From: Viola odorata
Taxonomy: Eukaryota > Streptophyta > Magnoliopsida > Malpighiales > Violaceae
DNA: 64,000 bases
Reading direction: 5' to 3'
Assembly: GCA_963691705.1 (NCBI GenBank)
Contig: OY829539.1
Location: forward strand, 24,040,407-24,104,406
The notes under the pieces were generated by a model, which made no database searches, was not told where the DNA came from, and saw only the letters and a program-made list of their open reading frames with translations. Position numbers and translations under genes: made by a program. This document shows positions 36,088 to 47,700 of the stretch, one piece after another. Position 1 is the stretch's first letter; every line of letters starts with the position of its first letter.

Positions 36088-36621
36088 TGTTGTAAAAATA
36101 AAGTTATTACAAAGGTTGCAACGACAATAATATTAATGGCTAGATTTTAATGGCCATAATTCTCTCCCTTAATGGTCATACAATTTTTTCCTTAATGGCC
36201 ATAAATCTCTCACATAATGATCATGAATTTCTTCCTTCTATAAATACTACCTACTCCATCAAACTAAAGAGAACAACAAAGTAGAGAAATATAGAAACAA
36301 CACCACAATCCAAAATTGAGAGCCTTTCCTTTCCTGGTTATTATCTTGTTCTTGATTCTTGTTGTTCTGGTTCCCGATTTTAAAATCGAAAGAAACCATT
36401 TTATCTTAAGGAATAAATTCCTTTAGGACAGTGTTTCTACACGACTTGATCTTTGTGTTACTAAACTTTATTTTGCAGATATTCAGACTGCCTGGTGAAT
36501 CATCTTGACCAAGAAGACCGTGACTCGTCTTGACCAAAAAGAATCGTCTTGACCAAGACCAAGGAGACTTCCTGGTGAATCGTCTTGACCAAGAGACCAG
36601 TTGAGACAGATTTTCCCAACA
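36088..36621 (+). repeat. 5' LTR of the Copia-like element
   Basis: 534 bp. Contains TATAAATACTACC near 36239 (a TATA box) and a 3' block of repeats of CGTCTTGACCAAGACC type (36490-36600). This block is longer than in the right LTR. Confidence 0.85.
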
Positions 36622-38414
36622 ATTTAAAGGAATTTACATTTCCAGTGATGGATCGATTAAGAGTGCAAAGAAAAGAAAGTTCATATCATCATGCTCAATA
36701 GATAAGTATCAGTTTCTTTTTCTTTGTGATAAATTAATAGTATCCCTAATTAAGAGGATATGCTTCTAACAATTATTTGGGTGAATTAACTTTGGAATGT
36801 TAATACAATTTGTCTATGACATAAATTAATTATAAACAATTAAAAATAGTCCGAATGTATTCTGTGTATGTATTACTCAATCAATTGAATCTTAATGTTT
36901 CTAAAGAGAAAGGGAAGTCTAATCAAATAGCTTTTCAGGGCTTGCTTGTTTAACACATAGGAAAGTGGCTGTCAGGCCTGCTTCTGTTTTATTGAAATTA
37001 TGTTTAAGGTTTCATGGTTAGATTTGGTGACTTTTTAGTTGTTTGCTCTATCAAATTTAGTAAGGTGGCGTTTGTTTCCTAAGGGAAATCATTGAAGGCA
37101 TCATTATGGTTATCTAATTAATACATAATTTTTCTTTCTGGCATTATTGATAATTTTATATTAGTAAACTTCTCAATTAGTTATTTTTTTGAAGAGAATT
37201 AGTTTACAGATGTATACTTTTATGGATAATTCTACAGGAAGACTTCCTCAGTTTTCTTCCATTCTTATTCTTTTCTTTTAAGCATGTTGGTTATCATTGT
37301 TGTGATGTCTCTTTAGATGGTGCTAGTTGTCATTACATATGAGTTCCATAAAGATGATTATTATCATTATAGAGAAGCACCACAACTATTTGATGCACTA
37401 AATAAACGAGAGAAGGAAATGCCTTTGACAGATATGTTCAATGAAATTAGCTTTGATAGTATCTTGGAGCAAATTTAGTAATTTATATGGTTCTCACATA
37501 CTCCTGGATGTTTTCATTACTCCTCTCCTGATTTTATTCTTGGAAATTAGATTTAACATTACAATCAGATTATATCTTGTTTACATTGAAAAGGAGGTAG
37601 AAGAGTATGGGAAGATTTGAAAGCCTGCATCGATTGTGCTTTTGAAGAGAATCAAAGCTAGGTTGACAGTAACCCTACCAAAGTGTTTAATATTGATCCT
37701 AACACTGAGCAGGTAACCTTATCTAGTTTTCTTCTATATATATTTGATGAAAATAAACGTTATAGAAGAAAACTAGATAATTGTTTAGTGACATTCTCAT
37801 GTGAACAGAAATGATTTATGTGCTTTATTTGTTTCATTATTTTAAGAGTAATGAGACTTAGTTTGTCCCTTGCTGTCATTACTCTCTCATGGTTTACTTA
37901 CAATTTCAATGTGGAAGGTATTTTTTAATAGTGACGCAGATACGATACAAGTATGTATCAAGGTATGTTATTCTCCATGTGCTTGATAAATTTTCTTGGT
38001 AAGTGTTTCATATTACTCAAGATCTGTTTAACAATGACAAGAAGTGAGTGACCAATATTACTTGTTATATTACTCTTACAATGTGGCAATGGACTAAGCG
38101 GTGCAAATATAAATGAGATTTTAATATACCATATTATTCCTAATTGGTTATGAAAATAAAGTGGATCATGACTTTATTATTATTTGTGAAATTAGAATCT
38201 CTGTATTACGGTATGTAATTAAGGTTCTAAAATTTAATTGAAATTTATGTGGTATTTTAAACGGAAAGTGATTAATGGCTGGAAAGCTGTTTTGTACCAA
38301 AATTGGAATTTTGTGCATGAACGTCTACAAAATAAGCTTAATTGCAAATTTTATGAGGTATCTTAATTAATGTTATAGATTTTCACTTAATGTGAAAATA
38401 ATTCCTTAAGATAC
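36622..38414 (+). other. Internal region of the Copia-like element, left half
   Basis: AT-rich, many stops in all frames. A short open stretch near 37318-37480 has no recognisable domain. I see no tRNA-Met-type PBS immediately after the LTR. Confidence 0.45.
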
Positions 38415-39891
38415 TGATCGCGCGCCGAACACGTCAAATATAATAGTGAAATAGGTATGGAATTGGGGGTAGATATACAACTTATCACTATCTACAAGAG
38501 TTTGTAGATGATGGTAAGAGGATCGTCTACAGAGATCTCTAGGAAATGTAGTTCTTGGGTTGACTTCCTCATCACTGAGTTTTGGTTGGGTAGAATCTGA
38601 AATTGAAGACAAAACGGAAAGAAGTGAAAACAGTTTAAAATAGTATTGGCCAAAGTCTTGGTCAAGACTGGGGTCAAGATTGGAGTAAATCCGATAAAAG
38701 AAAATTCCAGGTAAGGGCGACGTGAGAGCTTTGTTCTTATGCTTCGATCATGGAATCAAATATATTCATCTCTTTGTTTATAGTACTGCTATAGAGTGGA
38801 GGTACTCCTGTTCACTCCTGTCTTCCCTCCTCTTCAAATTACCTGGCGGGTGCTCCCTTTCCTGATAATCCTAGCCAAGGGACACCTTGCTGGTTAAAGG
38901 GTTTATCTGTTTGACTGCTGTCTTGAATGGCTGTTCGCTTCCTCAATGGTATAGGGGAAGACAGTACCTAGGCCAAGGTATCTCCCTATGGAGATCCTAG
39001 GTTGTCAATCTGGTCTTGACCTAGATTGCTTATTTCTTCTAGTCTAGCTCGAGACTAGTTACCTACTTTGTCTAGCCGACGGGTGCTCCCTTTCCTTCTA
39101 GACCGGCTACAACTCTTCTCTACTAGAGTGCAAGGATGATCAAACCTTGTCTCTAGTGAGTAAGCGATGAATTAAGCTCAAGAAATAAATAAATACAAGT
39201 AAAGAGATTATAAAGCACGGTTTAATCTCACGAATGCATAAGAACTTCAGCTCATCAACCCTTACCAAGAATAGGCGTTTAGTTAATCATATTCATAATT
39301 AACAGGACAATATATATTTTTGCATAAATAATAAATCCGAGATTTTTAAATAAAATCCGGAGCGAAGTTTAACAATGTCAAAGAAGGGGAAAAGAGAAGA
39401 AGGGGTCGGATTCGATCCGGACAGAGGAGGTACAATGTTTGGCTAAATAGCCCTAAAACTCCTCTGTCCTACTTCAACTCAACTTCCTAGAAAATCTCTA
39501 AAAAGATTGTAACAATAAATTGTTTGAAATTGGAAATAAAATCGCGAATACAAAAGAGGGAGATCCCTTAGGATTCTTCAAAAGATAGGCTTCAGATCCC
39601 TCAGGATTTGCGAACAGAAGCGGCCTGCCAACAGCCAAGGCCCACGCGAAGCGAAGCCCAAAAGGGTGCCAACGCAACTTCTCAACTGTCTTGTATCGCG
39701 AAAAGAGTCTTGGCCGAAGTCTAGGCCAAGACTAGGAAAATCAGCTTCAGCTATCCAAATCAGAAACTTCAATATTCTGCCAACAGACCAGAACTGCAAA
39801 GAATAGGGGAAATCAAGGATAATTCAGTAGGTTTACTGTCCAAATAAACTAGTAAATGGACAATAAAACATGATGAAATGCAATGCAATCA
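38415..39891 (-). repeat. 3' LTR of element 2
   Basis: 1477 bp, TG...CA ends (TGATCGCGCG to TGCAATCA on +). Contains one 26-bp inverted repeat GTCTTGGCC...GGCCAAGAC at 39707-39732, and a 33-bp segment near 39588 absent from the other LTR. Confidence 0.9.
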
Positions 39892-39929
39892 AATTCCCCA
39901 CACTTAAACTATGCTTGCCCCCAAGCATA
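39892..39929 (-). promoter_or_regulatory. Polypurine tract of element 2 with adjacent hairpin
   Basis: Minus-strand AAGTGTGGGGAATT abuts the LTR. A perfect 8-bp stem TATGCTTG / CAAGCATA with loop CCCC lies at 39910-39929, five bases away. Same arrangement as element 1. Confidence 0.8.
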
Positions 39930-41539
39930 CAGACTCAAAAGAAAAGGAAATTAAAAACACATCAAAAACATAAACAAACGACACCAGGATTTTCAGATTT
40001 CCTCCTTCGGCTGCTCACTGTACAACTGAAATCACCAAGACACTTGTCTAGCCGACCTAATGCTAGACTAACAAGGACAGATCAATACCCTAAACATACC
40101 CCATCCACATGGTATCAAGACACCTTACAAGATATTATGATAAAGTATAGGGCAACAAGGCTTACCACTGATTTGAGTCCCACCATGTGACATCTATCCC
40201 AAAGTGCCTAAAGACTGGTGCCATTTGAATCACTTTGACAGATTTTTCTCAAAATTTTTCTATGCCCTCGCGATAATTTTTTATTTGTTTTATTTAGGCA
40301 TACTAAGTGTCCTTTGTATTTTTACAGACACAGCACATAGACAGAGCTTGTTCTTTTCTGCGGGAACTTCCACCTTTGCTATGTCTGTCCTATGACGTTC
40401 CAACACCTTTTTACTGTCTCACACTTACATCGGGTAGAACAACACACTCAAATCATTTAGCAGCTAGCCTAGTCACCCTAATGAGAGTTGAAGTTTTAGC
40501 TAAATGTCTTTACGACCCTGTGGATAGGCAATGTTTGGGGACCATTAGAGTATATGACCCTTAGGCATTGATCTAGTTGCGCTCATTCGCTTACCTGTTA
40601 CTATAACATTATTTCGCCTAAACAAGTGTCTAGATGTGGTTTCGGTTGTACACTAGACAGCCTAGGCAAAAATCTGGATTTCCTGGTGAGCACTCAACAA
40701 AACAGACTCAAACATGCAAGGAAAATACAAAAATAAAAATCGTGCAAACAGCAGACTCCAAACTGGACAGACTAATGTAAAAAGAAAACTTAAAACGCAA
40801 AAATTTGACTCAGAATGACACACATCAGACAATATTCACAACAATCATAAAACAGAAATTAAAACACCCTCCCCACACTTAAAAGACACAATGTCCTTAT
40901 TGTGTGGAGAGAAAGAAAATAAAAGACAGAAATTTAAAAAGAAAGGAGACGACACGACCTGGGGGCAAAAGCAGCTTAAGTCGCTGGAGGCTGGGTGTCT
41001 TGGCCAAATGCTTGGCCTAGACTCTAGTCTGGAAGGTCTGTCGGTGTTGGATCTCTTAGAGCAGGAGGAGGCATTGACGGATGTGGTGTCGTTGCTGGCG
41101 GCGCTGGAGGCTTGGGCTCATCCTCCTCATCAGATGACTCAGAGTCACTTTCGGAGCTCAAGTTGTCGTACAGGGCTTTGAGGTACTTGAGGTGGACTTG
41201 AAGATGTTGGTACACATGGAGGACGTTGGTCCTGGTGAGCTTCATTTGCTCAAGGAGGACGTCTTGTCAGTCATTAAGTATTTTGGCCCAACGAGGCACC
41301 TCTGTACTGGTGGATGCAGATGAAGGGCCTTGCGAAGTGTCTTGGGGCTTGTCTTGGCCTAGACAATCCAGGATAATCTTCTGCTGCTCTAGGATGAGCA
41401 GCTGGCGAGCTTGAAATTCCCTGGCCCATGTTGGAGGTTCGTTGGTGTTACTGGCAGGAGGATCTTGGCCTGCGTCTTGGCCTAGATCAGCTGCAGCATC
41501 AGGAATGAGAGTGTCTTGGCCTGCGTCTTGGCCTAGATC
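39930..41539 (-). other. 3' untranslated region of element 2
   Basis: 1.6 kb between the third ORF and the PPT. Contains the second PPT-hairpin copy and several GTCTTGGCC-type motifs (about 41000, 41340, 41460, 41520). A short minus-strand frame at 41024-41245 is acidic and proline-rich and may be a detached C-terminal tail of the third ORF, which ends at 41540. Confidence 0.5.
40867..40905 (-). promoter_or_regulatory. Second PPT-like motif plus hairpin of element 2
   Basis: Plus-strand CCCTCCCCACACT followed six bases later by ACACAAT ... ATTGTGT (40886-40905), a 7-bp stem around GTCCTT. It lies downstream of the third ORF in the element's sense, as in element 1. Confidence 0.6.
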
Positions 41540-43186
41540 CTAGGCAATATGGCCCTCTGCTTCTTCTCCAGGGATTTGTACTGGACGCAACTTGTACTTT
41601 CCTGCATTTTTCTTCGAGAAAATGTGCTCCGAAACTGGTGTAAAACCTGTATTACAAGCAACAAACTCTCCGTCCAAATGGAAGTGTCCCATTTGGTCGA
41701 AGGATCTAAAATCTAGAATTTTGGGGGAGCAACACTTATGCAAATCAGCAGTGGTAGGATCTAACTTAGCAGTTTGAATAGCAAGCCAAGTAATCAAGGA
41801 CCCAAAAAAAAGTTTGGTTTTAGACTTACGGGCATGCAACACTTGAACCAAATATAAGCCTAAGTTGACTTTTTTCTGGTGCAAAATACACCAAAGCAAA
41901 AATAGTTCAGACTTGGCTAAATTCCCAGAAACCTTTGTCTTCCCCGAAAGGTTAATAGACAAGGCTCTATGGAGCATTCTAAGTGCTGGGTTCAGAATGA
42001 CATGTGCCTTAGAGTTCCTATCGAACTTAGCATCCGGATCACCAGTGATCTCTCTAAATGTAACATTATTACCCCAATCAGTGGGATAATAAAAAATGGC
42101 CTCTTCACCATATGCAAATCCTAATAGAGAATTGAAAGCATTAACAGACAAGTGGCTCCATTTATCACACAACCGAAAATTAATCACATCATCAGCAGCA
42201 AAATCAGGTTTGTCTCTACCCCTAACATACAAGGTTTCCTCCTCAAACCAGAAAGATGTGTGAAACTCTAAGCACAATTCAGTGTAGGCATCGCATTCAA
42301 TGGACATAAAAGGGACCCAACCGATGGCAAACACAAACTCCCTAATTTTATTTCCTAATCCCATAGCATCAAGAAAATCAAATTCCAATCTAGCATATGC
42401 AGGAATGTCACAGGAATGGAAATCACGCAATTTGGCCTTGAGGTCTGGTGTGTCAAATTTCAACCAGCCTCGGAGTGTGTGCAGGGGAGGGAGAGAAGTT
42501 ACCTTAGCAGTCTTGGCCGGAGTCTTGGCCAAGACTAAAACGTCTTCATCGTCCTCAGTAGCAGCTTCCTCGATCACCTGCTGCTTGCCTTTGCTTTTGG
42601 CAGAAGAGGGACCGGCAGTGGTTTTGCCCTTCTTAGGGTTTGGCGGTGGTAGTGATCGATATGGGATCTTCGCCGGCTTCTTTGTCGGCGTGATCTTGTG
42701 GGCCACCTGCTTGATGCGCCCGGATTTCTTTGGTGGCGCAGTGGTGGCAGGTTTCTTCGCCGGAGGTGGCGGTGGTGGTGTGGGTACAGCAGCGGCGGCG
42801 GCGGGCTTAGGTTTTGGGGCTGCAGTGGTGGTTGGAGCTGGGTTTGATGCTCCGGCGGCTGCCATCTTCTTCAACAGCCTGCTCTCTCGCCGGCTGTCTC
42901 TCTCTCCAGTTGACGCGGGAGTAGAGGGACGCATCCTTTTCGCAAGGGGGACGTCGTCGGAGTCCTCGTCACTTACGACCACTACTCGGTCGACTCCCTT
43001 GACACTCTCATTCGATTCCTTAGGCAAATCGTCCTCTGAGGACATTGAATCCGTGTTCTCCAGTGCTTCGAGCAGTCGTCTCGCGGCTGAGATACCGTCG
43101 GTCGGAAAAGCTGGCGGCGGAGCCCCACGGAGGTCGTCGCTAGCCTCTTGGTTGTCGGATGGTGACGACGGATTGGGTGCAGTCAT
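41540..43186 (-). CDS. Element 2 third ORF (Athila ORF1-family / plant retrotransposon protein), 548 aa
   Basis: An intact 548-residue frame between pol and the 3' LTR. The N-terminal half is alanine-, proline- and lysine-rich with acidic patches (VVVVSDEDSDDVPLAKRMR) and includes SGRIKQVAHKITPTKKPAK, which matches the N-terminal PPRIKMVAHKI segment of the element 1 protein. The C-terminal half has RGWLKFDTPDL, FLDAMGLGNKIRE, CLEFHTSFWFEEE, INFRLCDKWSHLS and YPTDWGNNVTFREITG. The start ATG at 43186 gives a longer N-terminus than in element 1. No transmembrane helix or signal peptide. A long open frame on the opposite strand (42300-43196) is a GC-bias shadow. Function unknown. Confidence 0.75.
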   Translation of the reverse strand: MTAPNPSSPSDNQEASDDLRGAPPPAFPTDGISAARRLLEALENTDSMSSEDDLPKESNESVKGVDRVVVVSDEDSDDVPLAKRMRPSTPASTGERDSRRESRLLKKMAAAGASNPAPTTTAAPKPKPAAAAAVPTPPPPPPAKKPATTAPPKKSGRIKQVAHKITPTKKPAKIPYRSLPPPNPKKGKTTAGPSSAKSKGKQQVIEEAATEDDEDVLVLAKTPAKTAKVTSLPPLHTLRGWLKFDTPDLKAKLRDFHSCDIPAYARLEFDFLDAMGLGNKIREFVFAIGWVPFMSIECDAYTELCLEFHTSFWFEEETLYVRGRDKPDFAADDVINFRLCDKWSHLSVNAFNSLLGFAYGEEAIFYYPTDWGNNVTFREITGDPDAKFDRNSKAHVILNPALRMLHRALSINLSGKTKVSGNLAKSELFLLWCILHQKKVNLGLYLVQVLHARKSKTKLFFGSLITWLAIQTAKLDPTTADLHKCCSPKILDFRSFDQMGHFHLDGEFVACNTGFTPVSEHIFSKKNAGKYKLRPVQIPGEEAEGHIA

Positions 43187-43808
43187 GGTGGTTTAGAGTT
43201 TAGGTTTTCTGAGATGTGCGTGCGATTTGGGGAAGAAGAAGGAGAAGGGACTGTTGCTTTTTGAGCTCAGTGGTAAGAGGGCGGATTTGTTGGTTTACGT
43301 GGGTAAGTAGTGTCAGAGTGGGAGGGGAATACACAGAGGTGGTGGTTTGATTTTCCCACGTTTCCCATAAATTCCATTTAATTGCTTTTTGGATTTGTCC
43401 GTTCAAAAAGCAATTAAAGGCTTTAAAAGACGGCGCTGACACGTGTCCCAATAACTAAGAAAATTCGGCTCTGATGCAAAACAGTCTAGCCCAAAGGCTT
43501 GGCCAAGCTCTTGGCCAACCTTCTTCAAATTCCCCATACTTAATTTCCTGCAAATAACCAGAAACAAAACAGAAACCCAAAGAAATCAAATGGAACAAAA
43601 ATTCTCGATAAATAAAATGAAAAGAAATTAGATAATAGAATAAGAATAAAGATGATAACAAAGGGTTATAGGAAATAAAAGAAAATAAAAATAAAAATAA
43701 AAATAAAAATAAAGGGAAAATAAATAAATATACAAAAGTTGAGAAAGCAAGGGTTGCCTCCCTTGTAGCGCCCTTATTTAGAGTCCTAGGCTTGACTCAG
43801 AATTTTTC
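43187..43808 (-). other. Spacer between pol and third ORF of element 2
   Basis: Contains the palindromic G-box GACACGTGTC at about 43438-43447, an AT-rich stretch with AAATA repeats (43680-43730), and GTCTAGCCC/CTTGGCC motifs near 43485-43520. No ORF supported. It corresponds to the GC-rich array region of element 1 but is shorter. Confidence 0.5.
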
Positions 43809-46800
43809 TCATGTGTCAACTAGTGGCAAATCCACCTTTTCAGAAATCTTTCCTTCCTGGAAACTTTCGAAGAATGGCTTCAATCTTTGCCCATTCACTT
43901 TGAGTTCGGCACCTGTTTTTTCATTTCTAATATCTACTGCACCATGTGGGTAAATATTAGTAATAACGAAAGGGCCTTCCCATTTTGTTTTTAGTTTTCC
44001 AGGAAATAATTTGAAACGGGAATTATAAAGGGGAACCTTCTCCCCTGTGTAGAGAGGTTTCCCATCAATTCTCTTGTCGTGGTAAGCTTTCATTCTGATC
44101 TTGACAATCAACTGATTGTCATAGGCTTGGTCTCGCAACTCCTCTAGCTCGTGGAGTTGTAACTTTCTCTCTTGCCCAGCTTGGTCATAACTCAAATTGC
44201 ACTTTCGTATGGCCCAATACGCCTTGTGTTGCAACCCCAATGGCAAGTGGCACGCCTTCCCGTAGACTAACTTGTAAGGTGTCATCCCAATTGGACCTTT
44301 GTAGGCCGTTCTGCAGGCCCACAATGCGTCATCTAACCGCTGGATCCAATCGCGTCTGTCTTGGCCTACTGTCTTGGCCAAGACAGACTTCACCTCTCTA
44401 TTCGAAACTTCCGCTTGGCCGTTCGATTGAGGATGATAGGTTGTGGATACCCTATGTGTGATGCCATATTTCCTGAAAAGAGAAGACAAAATCTTGTTGC
44501 AGAAGTGTGTCCCTCGATCACTAATGATCCCACGAGGAATTCCAAATCTGTTTAAGATATTAGATTTAATGAAGGAAATAACAGTCCTAGCATCATCATT
44601 CTTGGTGGCTTTCGCCTCTATCCATTTAGATACATAATCTACAGCCAAGAGAATATATCTATTGCCAAAAGAAGTAGGGAAGGGTCCCATAAAATCTATG
44701 CCCCATAAATCAAAAATTTCACAAGAAAGAATAAAGTTCATAGGCATTTCATTTCGGGAACTAATATTCCCTACTTTTTGACAAGCAGGACACGTTTTAC
44801 AAAACAAGAAACTGTCCTGAAAAATATTAGGCCAATAAAAACCGGCCTTTAAGACCTCTAGAGCTGTTCTTCGTGCTCCAAAATGGCCTCCACACGCTTG
44901 AGAATGGCAAAAAGTCAAAATAGATAAAGTCTCATTTTGAGGGACACACCTCCTTAGCAATTGATCAGTACCTATTTTCCATAAATAAGGGTCATCCCAG
45001 ACATAATACTTACTGTCATGCTTGACCTTTACCCTCTCATAGGTAGTCATATCTCCATAGTGTTTACCTGTTGTGAGGTAGTTCGCAATTTCAGCATACC
45101 AAGGTCGTGGGTTTGGCCGAGGTCTTGGCCTAGACTCCGGGCTAGACAGCGCGACTGAAAACAGTTTCTCATCAGGAAATCCTGCTCTTACTGGTTCCAG
45201 ATCTCCTTCTGCTAGGCAGCGGCTCAGATGGTCTGCCACAAGGTTTTCCCTGCCTCTCTTGTCCTTAATTTCCAGATTGTATTCCTGCAAGAGAAGAATC
45301 CATCGGATTAGTCTAGGCTTGGCCTCATGCTTGACCAAGAGGTACTTTAATGCCGCATGGTCTGAAAATACAATAATTTTAGTCCCCAATAAGTAAGATC
45401 TAAATTTCTCCAAGGCAAAAACTATTGCGAAAAGTTCTTTTTTAGTAGTGGTATAATTTCGTTGGGCATCATCTAGCATTTTTGATGCATAATAGATCAC
45501 ATGCGGATCTTTCCCTTTCTTTTGCCCAAGAACGGTTCCCACAGCAGCGTCACTTGCGTCACACATCAGCTCGAATGGCAAGCTCCAGTCTGGCGCTTGG
45601 ATGATTGGTGCTGAGGTCAGTCGTTCCTTCAACTCATCGAATGACTTTTGACATGCCTCATTGAAGTCGAACTCTACCTCCTTTTGAAGCAACTTACACA
45701 TTGGTTCAGCTACCTTCGAGAAGTCTTTTATGAACCTGCGATAGAAACCTGCATGTCCAAGAAAGCTCCTAACCTCACGCAAGCATGAGGGGTAAGGCAA
45801 GTTCTTGATAATGTCAATTTTCGCTTGGTCTACTTCAATGCCTTTCTTTGAAATCACATGGCCAAGGACAATTCCTTGGTCTACCATAAAATGACATTTT
45901 TCAAAGTTTAGGACTAGACAAGTATCAACACATCTCTTTAAAATATTTTCTAAATTATGTAGACATTGTTCGAAATTATTACCGTAAACGGTAAAATCAT
46001 CCATGAACACCTCGATGCTCTTCTCTACATATTCGGAAAATATACTTACCATACACCTTTGAAAGGTGGCAGGTGCATTAAACAGCCCAAATGGCATGCG
46101 TTTGTAGGCGAACGTTCCAAATGGACAAGTGAATGTCGTCTTTTCTTGGTCTTCGGGTGCAACGAGGATTTAATGAAACCCCGAGTATCCGTCCAAGAAG
46201 CAGTAGTGAGACTTCCCAGTGAGTCTCTCTACCATTTGGTCGATAAACGGTAATGGGAAATGATCCTTTCGAGTGACTTGATTCAGTCTTCGGTAGTCAA
46301 TGCATACCCTCCATCCGTTTTGGATCCTTGTTGTCCTTTGGGCTCCATCTTCTCCTTCGATGACTGTGATCCCTGTTTTCTTCGGGACTACCTGTACAGG
46401 GGACACCCAATTACTATCAGAAATAGGATAAATTACACCCGAATCAAGCAACTTAATTATTTCTTTTTTAACTACTTCCATCATCGGAGGGTTTAATCTC
46501 CTCTGGGGTTGCCGAATAGGTTTCTTATCCTCTTCCACATGTATTTTGTGGGTACAGATGTTGGCCGATATCCCTTTGATGTCTGCCATGGTCCAGCCAA
46601 TGGCTTCTTTATACATCTTCAAGACTGCCACCAATTTTTCTTCTTCATCCTCCGTTAATTTGGCTGAAATTATAACGGGTAGGGTGTTGTCTAGGCCTAG
46701 ATAGGCGTACTTCAAATGGTCTGGCAGAGCTTTTAGTTCCAACTGTGGTGCCTGCACAATAGAAGGCTGAAATTTAGAAAGGTTGGATTGCACAAATTGA

Positions 46801-47700
46801 CAATTTACAGTTTCCTTCCCAATTTTCACAGTCTTGGCCTGCGTCTTGGCCAAGCTCGAGGCCAAGACTGGTTCTGTTTCTTCTGGTTCGGTCAAACTGT
46901 CCAGAATTTCCTGGAGTTCCTTCTGATCTCCAGTCCTGTCTTCCAATTCTTTTAGAGTTCTTGTGGAAATTCCCCTGCTCAAAACGTACTCAAGGGGGTC
47001 GTTAATATAAATGTCAGCAATTTCTTCAGTAATTGGATCTAAAACATCAAGAAAATTAACACAATGTAAATCATTAGGATGTTTTAAAGCCTCAGTAATG
47101 CTGAATTTAATTGTCCTTCCACAAAATTCTAGAATTATGCTTCCCTCATAGCAATCAATTTTTGCTTTAGACGTCCTTAGGAATGGTCTCCCCAATAAAA
47201 TATCAGTGGTACAATAGGGAAGTTGAACATTCATTTCAACTATAAATAAAATCATTTACCATTACCAAGACGTCAGTCACCACTCCTTTAGGTCTGATGA
47301 TAGTTCGATCTGCCAGCTGAATTACCAAGTCGGTCTCCTTCATTGTCCCTATCTTCAAGGTCTCAAACTCACTTAGGGACATCACATTGATGCCAGCCCC
47401 TAAGTCACAAAGGGCTTTCTCAATGATTTTGTTCCCTATTTGGCACGGAATTGTGAAGGTCCCTTGATCCTTGCACTTCTCTAGAAGCTGTTGTACTGCC
47501 GAGACATTGTGTGCTAAATTTATCCTCTCTACACCTGCAATTTTCTTTTTATTAGTGCACAGTTCCTTAAGAAATTTAGCATAAGAGGGGACTTTTGCAA
47601 TTAAGTCCAACATAGGAATATTCACAGCTATTTTTCCGAAAACTGCCATAAAGTCTCTCTTTTCATCTTCCCTCTTCTCCTTCGAAGATCTATGAGGGAA
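43809..47700 (-). pseudogene. pol: Element 2 pol: protease, RT, RNase H, integrase (broken)
   Basis: Protease CDLGAGINVMS (about 47390) and TDILLGRPFL; RT GWRVCIDYRRLN, FPLPFIDQMV and FMDDFTVYG (about 46000); RNase [16 protein letters not shown] and FSDHAALK; integrase GGHFGARR...[20 protein letters not shown] and HPQSNGQAE; and a C-terminal KWEGPFVI region. The segment from 46097 to 43809 is open for 762 codons. Lesions: a frameshift or small deletion near 47245 inside the protease region and TAA at 46170-46172 in RT (Gln position by comparison with element 1). The left boundary with gag is approximate. The copy cannot make a full polyprotein. Confidence 0.88.

Noticed and set aside
36490..36600. 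Short spaced repeats in the Copia-like LTR resembling a CRISPR array
   Set aside because: Spacing is irregular, units degenerate, and the context is a plant LTR with a partner copy at 53290-53380.
42300..43196. 298-codon open frame on + opposite the element 2 third ORF
   Set aside because: Antisense to an ORF with GC-rich, alanine/proline-rich codons; the sense frame has a homologue in element 1 and this one does not.
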